Shown: positions 52,884 to 61,686 of the stretch, piece after piece
Numbering within the stretch: position 1 is the first letter of the stretch
Layout of the letters: each line of letters opens with the position of its first letter
NCBI GenBank assembly: GCA_900553185.1
Contig: USCT01000003.1
Span: 1 to 64,000 of the forward strand
Length of the DNA: 64,000 bases
Direction: 5' to 3'
Origin: an uncultured Bacteroides sp.
GTDB lineage: Bacteria > Bacteroidota > Bacteroidia > Bacteroidales > Bacteroidaceae
Made by a program: the position numbers and the translations under genes
Notes under the pieces: generated by a model
What the model saw: the letters and a program-made list of their open reading frames with translations, nothing else
Databases searched by the model: none
What the model was told of the DNA's origin: nothing

Positions 52884-55306
52884 AAAAACAATTCAATACA
52901 ATATTGCACGCAGTAACCGTACCGCTCAACTGGCTGGTCCGTATACTGAAGAATAGTTGTTCATGGTATATCCGTACATTCAAGAGAATACCGTGGTACG
53001 GAAAAATCGGTATGAGTATTCTCTCCGGTATCGCAGCGCTCATTCTTCTGCTGATCCTGATAGACATGAATTTTCTGTGGCTCTTCGGAAAATCTCCCAG
53101 CATGTTCAACATCAAGGAACCCATACAGCAGGTAGCCTCCGAAATCTATTCATCCGACGGAAAACTCATCGGAAAATATTATTCAGAAAACCGTACTCCG
53201 GTAACGTATCAGGAAATATCTCCCATTCTGATAAAAACGCTGATCTATACCGAAGACGAACGGTTCTACAAGCATTTCGGCATTGATTTTGAAGGCGTAT
53301 TTGCCGCCGCAAAAGATTTTGTGGCTCACGGCGATGCGCGAGGTGCCAGTACCATCACCCAGCAACTGGTAAAAAACCTCTTCAAGGTACGTTCACAATA
53401 TTCTACCGGAATACTCGGAAAAGTTCCCGGTCTGAAACTCCTCATCATGAAAGCCAAGGAATGGGTAACCGCGGTAAAAATCGAAGCAATGTACAGCAAA
53501 GAAGAGATTCTCACCATGTACTTCAACACGGTTGATTTCGGAAGCAACGCATACGGTATCAAAACCGCATGTCATACGTATTTCAATACGACTCCAGACC
53601 GGGTAACGGTGGAACAGGCTGCTACCCTCATAGGCCTGCTGAAAGCAACTACCTATTATAATCCGCGACTTCATCCCCAAAACAGTCTGGCACGCCGGAA
53701 CGTTGTTTTGGGAAAACTCTACGAACACAGCTTTCTGAACAAGAAACAGCTTGACTCCATCCAGGCATTGCCTACGGTTCTTCAACATACGCAAGACGAC
53801 AGCTACAGCGGAAAAGCGCTCTATTTCCGCGAAGCCGTAGCTGCCTCACTGAAAAACTGGTGCAAGGAAAACGACATAGACCTCTACAGAGACGGATTGA
53901 AAATCTATACTTCCATCGACAGCCGTATGCAGGAATATGCCGAAGAAGCGGTAAACAAACAAATGCGTGAGGTACAAAAGAAATTCGATGCCCACTGGGG
54001 AACCCAGGCTCCATGGAGAGACAGGAACGGACAGGAAATTCCCCATTTCATCGAGGACCTGGCCGTCCGTACCAAAGCTTACAGCTACCTTAAAAAAACT
54101 TATCCGGATCAGCCGGATTCCATCACTTACTACTTGAATCTGCCACACCCCTGCAAAGTATTCGATTACGAAGAGGGACAAAAGGAAATGATGCTCAGCA
54201 CCATGGATTCCATACGATACATGGAACGTTTTATGCACTGTGGATTTGTAGCCATCGAACCTCAGACCGGCGAAGTGAAAGCGTGGGTAGGCGACATCAA
54301 TTTCCAATCGTGGAAATACGATAAGGTTCTTTCCAAACGACAACCTGGCTCTACCTTCAAACTGTTTGTCTATACGGAAGCCATGAATCAGGGACTTTCG
54401 CCCTGCGACCTTCGTACCGACGAAAACATTCCCTGGGAAGTAGAAGAAAAAGGAGAAAAGAAATGGTGGATGCCCCACAATGCCAACGGAGGAGCTACCC
54501 TCGATACCATGTCGCTGCGCATAGCCTTTGCCCGTTCAGTCAACACCATTGCCGCCAATGTGGCTCACGAAGTAGGTATTTCCAACATAGCCCGTACAGC
54601 TCATGCCATGGGAATCAAAACACCACTGGAAGAAACCCCGGCACTCAGCCTGGGAGCGTCGGACGTCTCACTGTTGGAACTTGTTTCCTCCTACGGAACC
54701 GTTGCCAACGACGGAAAAGCCATCGATCCAATCCTGGTTACGCGTATAGAAGACCGAAACGGACACGTTATTTTCGAGAATCAGCCGGAACCCAAACAAG
54801 CCATCCCCTACGCAAGCGCTTACCTGATGCAACAAATGCTGACTGGAGGACTGCAATGTTCCGGAGGTACTTCACAGGCTTTGTGGCGTTTTAACATATT
54901 CAGCCAAGGTACCGAATTCGGAGGAAAAACAGGAACCTCATCCAATCATTCCGACGCATGGTTCGTAGGAGTCAGTCCCAAACTGGTAGGAGGAGCCTGG
55001 GTAGGAGGCGAATACCGCAGTATTCACTTCCGTACCGGCGAACTGGGTCAGGGAAGTCGTACTGCTCTTCCCGTCTTTGGGTATTTCATGGAAAAAGTAC
55101 TGGCCAACCCGATACTGGCCAAGAAATATGTCGCAAAATTCGGACAGCCCAAAGAACCGCTGGACCGCTCCTGGAACTGTAACGACTACCGCCCCAATGC
55201 AAGTGACAGCGATTCTCTCCGCATACTGATGACCGATTCTCTTCAAGTGGAAGACGAACCTGACATAGACGAAATACTGGAAAATCTCGGGACTTCAGAA
55301 AACTGA
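52880..55306 (+). CDS. mrcA: Class A penicillin-binding protein (PBP1a type)
   Basis: 808 residues. Membrane helix about 43-64. Glycosyltransferase 51 domain with TEDERFYKHFGIDF (catalytic Glu125) and GASTITQQLVKNLF; transpeptidase domain with SxxK in RQPGSTFK, the SVN-type FARSVNT and GGKTGTSSN (KTG). Polymerises and cross-links peptidoglycan in the periplasm. The 5' overlap with nudC couples their translation. Confidence 0.93.
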   Translation: MKKQFNTILHAVTVPLNWLVRILKNSCSWYIRTFKRIPWYGKIGMSILSGIAALILLLILIDMNFLWLFGKSPSMFNIKEPIQQVASEIYSSDGKLIGKYYSENRTPVTYQEISPILIKTLIYTEDERFYKHFGIDFEGVFAAAKDFVAHGDARGASTITQQLVKNLFKVRSQYSTGILGKVPGLKLLIMKAKEWVTAVKIEAMYSKEEILTMYFNTVDFGSNAYGIKTACHTYFNTTPDRVTVEQAATLIGLLKATTYYNPRLHPQNSLARRNVVLGKLYEHSFLNKKQLDSIQALPTVLQHTQDDSYSGKALYFREAVAASLKNWCKENDIDLYRDGLKIYTSIDSRMQEYAEEAVNKQMREVQKKFDAHWGTQAPWRDRNGQEIPHFIEDLAVRTKAYSYLKKTYPDQPDSITYYLNLPHPCKVFDYEEGQKEMMLSTMDSIRYMERFMHCGFVAIEPQTGEVKAWVGDINFQSWKYDKVLSKRQPGSTFKLFVYTEAMNQGLSPCDLRTDENIPWEVEEKGEKKWWMPHNANGGATLDTMSLRIAFARSVNTIAANVAHEVGISNIARTAHAMGIKTPLEETPALSLGASDVSLLELVSSYGTVANDGKAIDPILVTRIEDRNGHVIFENQPEPKQAIPYASAYLMQQMLTGGLQCSGGTSQALWRFNIFSQGTEFGGKTGTSSNHSDAWFVGVSPKLVGGAWVGGEYRSIHFRTGELGQGSRTALPVFGYFMEKVLANPILAKKYVAKFGQPKEPLDRSWNCNDYRPNASDSDSLRILMTDSLQVEDEPDIDEILENLGTSEN

Positions 55307-55384
55307 CACAGTTTTCCCGATACCCGTACTGAAACCGGAACAAACCCATAATCAGGTTTACACTTATACAGAGTGTATAAATCC

Positions 55385-55468
55385 AAACGTGAAGACGTTT
55401 TATCCAGGACTGGCAAACCTTTCATCAAAAGTGTTGCTTGTCTACGATAAAATCTCTTCACGTTTTTT
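55385..55468 (+). terminator. Long structured terminator upstream of pst
   Basis: AAACGTGAAGA (55385-55395) pairs with TCTTCACGTTT (55455-55465) plus T3; an inner TTTTATC/GATAAAA stem and a loop stem (GCAAAC/GTTGC) extend it. It terminates the PBP transcript and may carry a structured element. Confidence 0.6.
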
Positions 55469-55478
55469 GTGTCCGGAT

Positions 55479-55506
55479 TGTATCAGAGATGTAACGGTTT
55501 TGTAAT
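55479..55506 (+). promoter_or_regulatory. Candidate PHO box (three 11-bp spaced repeats)
   Basis: TGTATC (55479), TGTAAC (55490) and TGTAAT (55501) are spaced exactly 11 bp apart, one helical turn each, as in PhoB-type sites made of 11-bp direct repeats. A near-consensus -7 box TATCTTTA (55529-55536) follows without a -33 box, as expected for a PhoB-activated promoter. The motif is directly upstream of the phosphate operon. Confidence 0.6.
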
Positions 55507-55563
55507 GCTTATATCAACCGGCTCAATGTATCTTTACGCCACAAAAAATTAAGCGTAAAAAAT

Positions 55564-56376
55564 ATGAAGAAGATTTTACTCCTCTCGCTGGCATTGACCG
55601 TTCACTTATATGCTGCCAATGCACAACGAATCAAAGGCAGTGACACCGTTCTTCCCCTTACACAGGCACTTTCGGAGATGTATATGAATGAATATCCGTC
55701 TGCTTCGATCACCGTAACCGGAGGAGGAAGTGGGGTCGGAATTTCTGCCCTGATGGAAGGAACTACCGACTTGGCCATGGCTTCACGCCGTATCAAATTC
55801 AGTGAGAAAATGAAAATGAAACAGGCCAAACACCAGCCCGAAGAAGTGATTGTAGCTTATGACGCATTAGCTGTTATCGTCAACCCGGAGAATCCGGTAA
55901 ACCGCCTGACACGAGAACAACTGGAAGGTATTTTCCGAGGGAAAATCACCAACTGGAAAGAAGTAGGCGGAGAAGATGCCAAAATCGTAGTCTACTCTCG
56001 CGAAACCTCATCCGGTACCTACGAGTTCTTCAAGGAAAGTGTCCTGCGCAACAAGAACTATATGAGCAGCATTCTCTCCATGCCGGCCACCGGTGCCATT
56101 ATCCAGTCTGTCCGCCAGACCAAAGGAGCTATCGGATATGTAGGACTGGCCTATCTCAATCCCTACGTCAAGGCAATATCCGTTTCGTACGATGGCGGCA
56201 GGAAATTCGTCGCTCCTTCGATAGAGAGTGCCATCCGGAAAGAATACCCCGTAGTACGTCCACTCTATTATTATTACGACAAGGCAAATGAAAAGGCCGT
56301 TCTGCCGTTTCTGGAATACCTTGACACCCCTCAAGCGCGGGAAAAGACCCTTAATCTGGGATTCATTCCCCGCTAA
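55564..56376 (+). CDS. pstS: Phosphate ABC transporter substrate-binding protein
   Basis: 270 residues. Signal peptide about 1-20 (ANAQR). Phosphate-site segments: IKGSDTVLP, TGGGSGVGISALMEG and SRETSSGTYEFFKE. Binds phosphate in the periplasm and delivers it to PstCA. No lipobox, so it is a free periplasmic protein. First gene of the pst operon. Confidence 0.94.
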   Translation: MKKILLLSLALTVHLYAANAQRIKGSDTVLPLTQALSEMYMNEYPSASITVTGGGSGVGISALMEGTTDLAMASRRIKFSEKMKMKQAKHQPEEVIVAYDALAVIVNPENPVNRLTREQLEGIFRGKITNWKEVGGEDAKIVVYSRETSSGTYEFFKESVLRNKNYMSSILSMPATGAIIQSVRQTKGAIGYVGLAYLNPYVKAISVSYDGGRKFVAPSIESAIRKEYPVVRPLYYYYDKANEKAVLPFLEYLDTPQAREKTLNLGFIPR

Positions 56377-56403
56377 TCCGTAACCAACAAGTTTTAAGAC
56401 AAT

Positions 56404-57597
56404 ATGAAAAAATGGATTGATAGAATCGCCGCACGCATCTTTACAGTAAGCGGCTTTACTACCAGCATCGTCATTCTGCTCATCATCGGTTTCCTGTTCA
56501 AGGAAGCAGTGGGACTGTTCAGCAATCCGATTGTGGACAAAGGTTATGTACTCGCTCTCCATCCCAGTAATCCGGTAAAAGAACTGAGCGCTTACCAGAT
56601 TAAAGAACTGTTCGACGAAGAAATTACCAACTGGAAAGAAGTAGGCGGCCCGGATCTGGCAGTCAAGGTATTTCGCCTGGAAGACCTGGATCATCTTTAT
56701 ACCGAAGAAGAGCTGGGGTCCGAATACGAACATGCCGGACAAAAGATAGCCGAACAGATTCAGGCCAATCCCGGTATGATAGCCTTTGTACCGGAAGTAC
56801 TCATCGAAAAGGAAAAAGGCATTCACCGGATAGCCGACCGTACCATTCCCATAAAGGATGTCCTGCTGGGTACCGAATGGTTCCCTACCGCTACTCCATC
56901 GCCGATATTCGGTATTCTCCCCCTCATCGGAGGTACGCTATGGGTCAGCTTCTTCGCCATCCTGATAGCCCTCCCTTTTGGAATGGCCGTATCCATCTAC
57001 CTGGCCGAAGTCGCGAGTCCGAACGTACGGAAATACATGAAGCCCATCATCGAACTGCTGAACGGAATACCTTCCGTGGTCTACGGTTTCTTCGGTCTGG
57101 CTGTCATCGTACCTTTCCTGCAACAAACCTTCCACTTGCCTGTCGGTGAATCCGGTCTGGCCGGAAGTCTGGTACTGGCCATCATGGCTCTGCCCACCAT
57201 CATCACCGTAGCGGAAGACGCGTTACGCAGTTGTCCCCGCTCCATGCGCGAAGCCAGCCTGGCCTTGGGAGCTACCCAGTGGCAGACCATATACAAAGTG
57301 GTGATTCCGTTCTCCATCTCAGGCATTACCTCGGGAGTCGTACTGGGTATCGGACGCGCCGTGGGCGAAACCATGGCAGTACTCATGGTTACCGGAAACG
57401 CCGCCGTATTGCCCACCAGCATTCTGGAACCATTGCGTACCATTCCGGCCACCATCGCCGCCGAACTGGGAGAAGCTCCGGCCGGAGGTGCCCACTACCA
57501 GTCACTGTTTCTGTTGGGTGTCATCCTCTTCTTCATCACCTTATTCATCAACTCTTGTGTAGAGCTCGTCTCTGCCCGCAACAAATTCAAGAAATAA
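56404..57597 (+). CDS. pstC: Phosphate permease PstC with embedded PstS-like lobe
   Basis: 397 residues, about 80 longer than E. coli PstC. After a membrane helix at about 17-36, residues 49-138 resemble PstS: PSNPVKELSAYQIKELF aligns with PstS 108-124, and ITNWKEVGG at 74-82 is identical to PstS 128-136; QANPGMIAFVP fits the later PstS strand. A normal PstC core follows (helices from about 172; GIPSVVYGFFGLAVI; EAALRSCPRSMREASLALGA type coupling loop with ALGAT). The insertion lies in the periplasmic loop, so it could act as an extra binding lobe or docking site for PstS. Confidence 0.9.
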   Translation: MKKWIDRIAARIFTVSGFTTSIVILLIIGFLFKEAVGLFSNPIVDKGYVLALHPSNPVKELSAYQIKELFDEEITNWKEVGGPDLAVKVFRLEDLDHLYTEEELGSEYEHAGQKIAEQIQANPGMIAFVPEVLIEKEKGIHRIADRTIPIKDVLLGTEWFPTATPSPIFGILPLIGGTLWVSFFAILIALPFGMAVSIYLAEVASPNVRKYMKPIIELLNGIPSVVYGFFGLAVIVPFLQQTFHLPVGESGLAGSLVLAIMALPTIITVAEDALRSCPRSMREASLALGATQWQTIYKVVIPFSISGITSGVVLGIGRAVGETMAVLMVTGNAAVLPTSILEPLRTIPATIAAELGEAPAGGAHYQSLFLLGVILFFITLFINSCVELVSARNKFKK

Positions 57598-57600
57598 ACT

Positions 57601-58485
57601 ATGGCCATCGAAACCAATCCCGCCTATATGCAACGAAAACGTACCTTGCAACGGCTTATGTTCGGTTGCTTCCGCCTGCTCAGCTACAGCGTAGCCCTGC
57701 TACTCTTTTTCATTCTGGGCTTCATCATCGTAAAAGGAGCCGGCGTCATCAACTGGGAATTCCTGACCGAATCACCCAAAGACGGTATGACAAGCGGCGG
57801 TATCTTTCCCGCCATCGTAGGTACATTCTACCTGATGATAGGCAGTGCTGTCATTTCTTTTCCGCTCGGTGTGATGAGCGGTATCTACATGAACGAATAT
57901 GCCCCTCAGGGAAAGCTCGTCCGTTTCATCCGCATGATGACCAATAACCTGGCCGGTATTCCATCCATCGTATTCGGTCTGTTCGGTATGGCTTTCTTCG
58001 TCAATTACCTCAGTTTCGGCGACAGCATTCTGGCCGGTTCGTTCACTTTGGGACTGCTGTCCATGCCTATTGTGATACGTACCACCGAAGAAGCGTTCAA
58101 GGATATTCCCGATTCGTACCGTGAAGGAAGTCTGGCTTTGGGAGCCACCAAGGTGCAGACCATCTGGAAAGTACTGCTTCCCATGGCCATGCCCCGCATC
58201 ATTACGGGGCTGATCCTTTCGCTGGGAAGAGTGTCTGGCGAAACTGCCCCTATCCTCTTCACCTGCGCGGCTTACTTTCTCCCCCGACTTCCGGAAAGTA
58301 TCTTTGACCAGTGCATGGCACTTCCTTACCACCTTTACGTGGTGGCTACCAGCGGTACCGACATCGAAGCCCAAATGCCGATAGCCTACGGAACTGCTTT
58401 CGTACTGATACTCATCGTACTCTTCATGAACCTGCTGGCCAACAGTATCCGCAAGTATTTTGAAAACGAACTGAAACAGAAATAA
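57601..58485 (+). CDS. pstA: Phosphate permease PstA
   Basis: 294 residues, six membrane helices; NLAGIPSIVFGLFGMAFF and REGSLALGATKVQTIWKVLL are conserved permease segments (the latter is the ATPase-coupling EAA loop). Partner of PstC in the inner membrane. It starts 3 bp after pstC. Confidence 0.94.
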   Translation: MAIETNPAYMQRKRTLQRLMFGCFRLLSYSVALLLFFILGFIIVKGAGVINWEFLTESPKDGMTSGGIFPAIVGTFYLMIGSAVISFPLGVMSGIYMNEYAPQGKLVRFIRMMTNNLAGIPSIVFGLFGMAFFVNYLSFGDSILAGSFTLGLLSMPIVIRTTEEAFKDIPDSYREGSLALGATKVQTIWKVLLPMAMPRIITGLILSLGRVSGETAPILFTCAAYFLPRLPESIFDQCMALPYHLYVVATSGTDIEAQMPIAYGTAFVLILIVLFMNLLANSIRKYFENELKQK

Positions 58486-58498
58486 TTTTCACAAATCC

Positions 58499-59251
58499 AT
58501 GAATAAGATAGAAGCCAAGAACGTAGATTTCTACTACGGTAACTTTCACGCATTGAAGAATATCAGCATCAACATTCCCCAAAATGAGGTGGTTGCCTTT
58601 ATCGGCCCCTCAGGATGTGGAAAATCGACTTTCCTGCGTCTCTTCAACCGCATGAATGACCTGATTCCGGGTACCCGGCTTACCGGAGAAATCAACATCG
58701 ACGGAAGAAACATTTACGACAAGTCGGTCGATGTAGACCTGCTGAGAAAGAATGTGGGCATGGTGTTCCAACGCCCTAATCCGTTCCCGAAAAGCATTTT
58801 CGAAAACGTGGCATACGGCCTGCGGGTAAACGGTATCAAGGACAAGGAATTCATCAGCCACCGGGTGGAAACAGCCCTGAAAGGTGCCGCCCTGTGGGAA
58901 GAAGTGAAAAACAAGCTGAAAGAATCGGCCTACGCCCTCTCCGGCGGCCAGCAGCAACGCCTCTGCATCGCCCGTGCCATGGCGGTAGAACCTTCTGTCC
59001 TGCTGATGGACGAACCGGCTTCGGCCCTCGACCCCATTTCGACTTCCAAAATAGAAGAGCTCATTTGCGAACTAAGCAACCAGACTACGGTTATCATCGT
59101 GACACACAGCATGCAGCAGGCGGCCCGTGTGAGTCACAAGACAGCTTTCTTCTACCTGGGAGAGATGATTGAATTCGATTCAACCAAGAAAATCTTCACA
59201 CACCCTGAAAAAGAAGAAACTCAAAATTACATTACCGGACGCTTTGGCTAA
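58499..59251 (+). CDS. pstB: Phosphate ABC ATPase PstB
   Basis: 250 residues. Walker A GPSGCGKST at 36-44, signature LSGGQQQRLCIARAM, Walker B VLLMDEPASALDP and the switch His in VTHSMQQA. NxRMNDLIPGTRLTGEI-type segment is typical of PstB. Powers phosphate uptake. Confidence 0.95.
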   Translation: MNKIEAKNVDFYYGNFHALKNISINIPQNEVVAFIGPSGCGKSTFLRLFNRMNDLIPGTRLTGEINIDGRNIYDKSVDVDLLRKNVGMVFQRPNPFPKSIFENVAYGLRVNGIKDKEFISHRVETALKGAALWEEVKNKLKESAYALSGGQQQRLCIARAMAVEPSVLLMDEPASALDPISTSKIEELICELSNQTTVIIVTHSMQQAARVSHKTAFFYLGEMIEFDSTKKIFTHPEKEETQNYITGRFG

Positions 59252-59307
59252 CCAACAGTCAGACCGTCTGAGAAGCTTTATTCCGGAACCATCAAAAATA
59301 TATCACT

Positions 59308-59991
59308 ATGGTAAAATTTGTAGAGAACGAACTTCAGACTATACGTACGGAAATCAACGATATGTGGACACTGGTTTACCAGCAATTGGAAAACGCTTAT
59401 CGCTCGGTGTTAAACGCTGATCAGGATTTAGCCGACAAAGTGGTGGCCCGCGAAAAACGGGTCAATGCCTTCGAACTGAAGATAGACAGCGACATCGAAG
59501 ACTTCATCGCCCTGTATAATCCCGTGGCCATCGACCTGCGCTTCGCCCTGGCCATGCTCAAAATCAACAACAACCTGGAACGTATCGGTGACTATGCGGA
59601 CAGTATCGCCCGTTTTGTCATCCGCACGAAATTGAGCAGTGAGGATAAGGTACTCTTCAACGAACTTCAGATTCAGGAAATGTTCGACATGGTACTGTCT
59701 ATGCTGAACACGACGTACGAATCACTCCAGAAGCACGACATCGGACAGGCCAAATCTGTATTCGACAAGGACGAAACCCTCGACCAACTCAATCAGAACG
59801 CCCTGGATGCCTTGGCAGCATACGCCAGTGAGCACCCGGAATCCATCCGCCTGTGCCTGGAAGTAGCCGGTATCTTCCGCAAGTTGGAACGTGCAGGCGA
59901 CCATATCAACAACCTGGCCGAAGAAACAGTCTTCTACATCGATGCACAAGTGTTGAAACATCGCAGAACTGTTCCTGAACATGAAAACTAA
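59308..59991 (+). CDS. phoU: Phosphate signalling protein PhoU
   Basis: 227 residues, two repeated three-helix halves with the E/D-rich metal-binding motifs ALKINNNLERIGDYADSIAR-like and FRKLERAGDHINNLAEET. Represses Pho signalling through PstB and the sensor kinase. Last gene of the operon, followed by a terminator. Confidence 0.93.
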   Translation: MVKFVENELQTIRTEINDMWTLVYQQLENAYRSVLNADQDLADKVVAREKRVNAFELKIDSDIEDFIALYNPVAIDLRFALAMLKINNNLERIGDYADSIARFVIRTKLSSEDKVLFNELQIQEMFDMVLSMLNTTYESLQKHDIGQAKSVFDKDETLDQLNQNALDALAAYASEHPESIRLCLEVAGIFRKLERAGDHINNLAEETVFYIDAQVLKHRRTVPEHEN

Positions 59992-60058
59992 CAGGAACGC
60001 TCTTCCCCAAAGGCCATACTATCTTCTCCATGAGAAGAAAACTCTGATATGTTTCCAA

Positions 60059-60109
60059 GCGAGGCGACTGTTCCGGAAGCTGTTCCGGAAGCGCTTCGCC
60101 TCGCTTTTT
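60059..60109 (+). terminator. Terminator of the pst operon
   Basis: GCGAGGCGA (60059-60067) pairs with TCGCCTCGC (60096-60104), followed by T5. The loop contains an exact tandem 12-mer, CTGTTCCGGAAG at 60068-60079 and 60080-60091. Confidence 0.85.
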
Positions 60110-60159
60110 CTACGCAAACAAATCCTCTAATGTTATCTCACTTTGCACAACCCCGGAGT

Positions 60160-60768
60160 GAACCCTCGACCAGGTAGACAGTGAATGTATCGGAATCCTT
60201 GGTATCTGTGGTTTCGGTGGTATGGGATTGAATGCACTGCTATGAACACCCGCCTCAAGGCAACAGTCACTTACGACATAAGTCGGGTAAATGCCAACGA
60301 CTTTTTCGATGTCATGGATGCAGACGCCCGCTATGAACTCCGCAAGCAATTAAACACACAACATACCCAGGATGCAAGAACCGAAACCATTGCACCTGCA
60401 GGAGGATTGCCCGACAGCTTGCAAGGAAATGAACCGCAATTTGTCAAGGATTATTTCAACTACAACAAGACTCCCCGTGGCTTCCACGCACGTTCCATCA
60501 ATTCCAACGGAGCCTGGAACGCCACCTCTTCCCTATCGTTCATGAACATGCCGCTATTGACCTTGCCGATGAAATCCGTTCGACTGTCCTTATCGTCCAC
60601 GACGAGAAAGCCCACTCACGCTACTTCAGCGAAGATGCGTTCAAGAAACTGAAAGGAGATAACAAGGAACCGCTGATTATTCCCGGAGCCAACCATACAG
60701 ACCTCTACGACCAGACAGATGTGATTCCTTTCGACAAGATTACCGATTTCTTCAGGGAAAAAGCCTAA
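60160..60768 (+). pseudogene. Frameshifted, truncated alpha/beta hydrolase gene
   Basis: Three frames in succession spell a typical hydrolase: first QVDSECIGILGICGFGGMGL (nucleophile elbow GICGFGG), then, in another frame from about 60240, NTRLKATVTYDISRV and PRGFHARSINSNGAW, and after another shift HDEKAHSRYFSEDAFK, LIIPGANHTDLYD and the C terminus ending DFFREKA at 60768. The N-terminal half is missing. At least two frameshifts separate the pieces, so it should be inactive. The family resembles the YcjY-like hydrolases of Bacteroidetes. Confidence 0.75.
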
Positions 60769-60933
60769 AATAAAAGCCATAACCTCCCGTTTCATCCTTG
60801 CAGACAGAAACGGGAGGCTGTATTTTTCCTTCCACAAACAGATTCACTATGGCATAAAGCATACTTTCAATTTATGAATAATCCAGAAAAACGCACTTTT
60901 TTCTCACACAATCACAATTTCACTGACAAATAG

Positions 60934-60964
60934 TTTGTTCCAGTCGATTTAATTACTACATTGG
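60934..60964 (+). promoter_or_regulatory. Probable promoter of the Mpv17-like gene
   Basis: TTTG (60934-60937), 19-bp spacer, TACATTGG (60957-60964), one base off the TAnnTTTG box; the start codon is 35 bp downstream. Confidence 0.45.
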
Positions 60965-60999
60965 GCGCCATGAAAAACACTACAAATACAACCTAATCT

Positions 61000-61686
61000 A
61001 TGAAATGCACAGATTTCTACTTTCTGTTGATTGTCGTGGCATTGTTCGCGCCTTTCTTCTTATCCGAGGACCTTTATGCCGGATACCAGTCATTTAATGC
61101 CGAACACGGTATGATCATGAGCTTTATCAAATTTGCTATCCTCTCTACGTTGGGGGAACTGTTGGGACTCCGCATCAGTACCGGAAACTATTACCGTACA
61201 GGATTCGGTGTACTCCCCCGTGCTGTGGTATGGGGTATCTTCGGTATGGGTATCAACCTGGCATTCATCATCTTTTCTACGGGTGTCCCCGCTGTAGCCG
61301 CTTACTTGGGCGTAACTGATCCGACCGGTATCATGGCCGGTCCCGTCTGCCTGTCCAAAGTACTGCTGGCACTTTCCATTTCAGTCTGCCTGAACAGCAT
61401 CTTTGCTCCGGTTTTCATGACTTTCCATAAGATAACCGATACACATATCCTGGCAACTGGAGGTACACTCCGAGGTCTGTTCACTCCTATCCCGATGGGC
61501 GACATCATGCAGAACATGAACTGGCATGTACAGTGGAACTTTGTCTTCAAGAAGACCATCCCCTTCTTCTGGTATCCTGCCCATACCATCACCTTCCTGC
61601 TTCCGGGTGAATCGCGTGTATTGTTCGCCGCTTTGTTGGGAGTCGTATTAGGCGTCATACTGGCCATTGCCGCACGCAAGAAATAA
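61000..61686 (+). CDS. Mpv17/PMP22-like membrane protein
   Basis: 228 residues with four hydrophobic segments. The C-terminal block NWHVQWNFVFKKTIPFFWYP, followed by AHTITFLLP, matches the closing signature of the Mpv17/PMP22 family (W..WP..NF..vP...r), and ILSTLGELLGLRISTGNYY the helix before. This family is mainly eukaryotic (peroxisome, mitochondria), with bacterial copies in Bacteroidetes. Its function in bacteria is unknown. Single gene with its own promoter. Confidence 0.7.
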   Translation: MKCTDFYFLLIVVALFAPFFLSEDLYAGYQSFNAEHGMIMSFIKFAILSTLGELLGLRISTGNYYRTGFGVLPRAVVWGIFGMGINLAFIIFSTGVPAVAAYLGVTDPTGIMAGPVCLSKVLLALSISVCLNSIFAPVFMTFHKITDTHILATGGTLRGLFTPIPMGDIMQNMNWHVQWNFVFKKTIPFFWYPAHTITFLLPGESRVLFAALLGVVLGVILAIAARKK

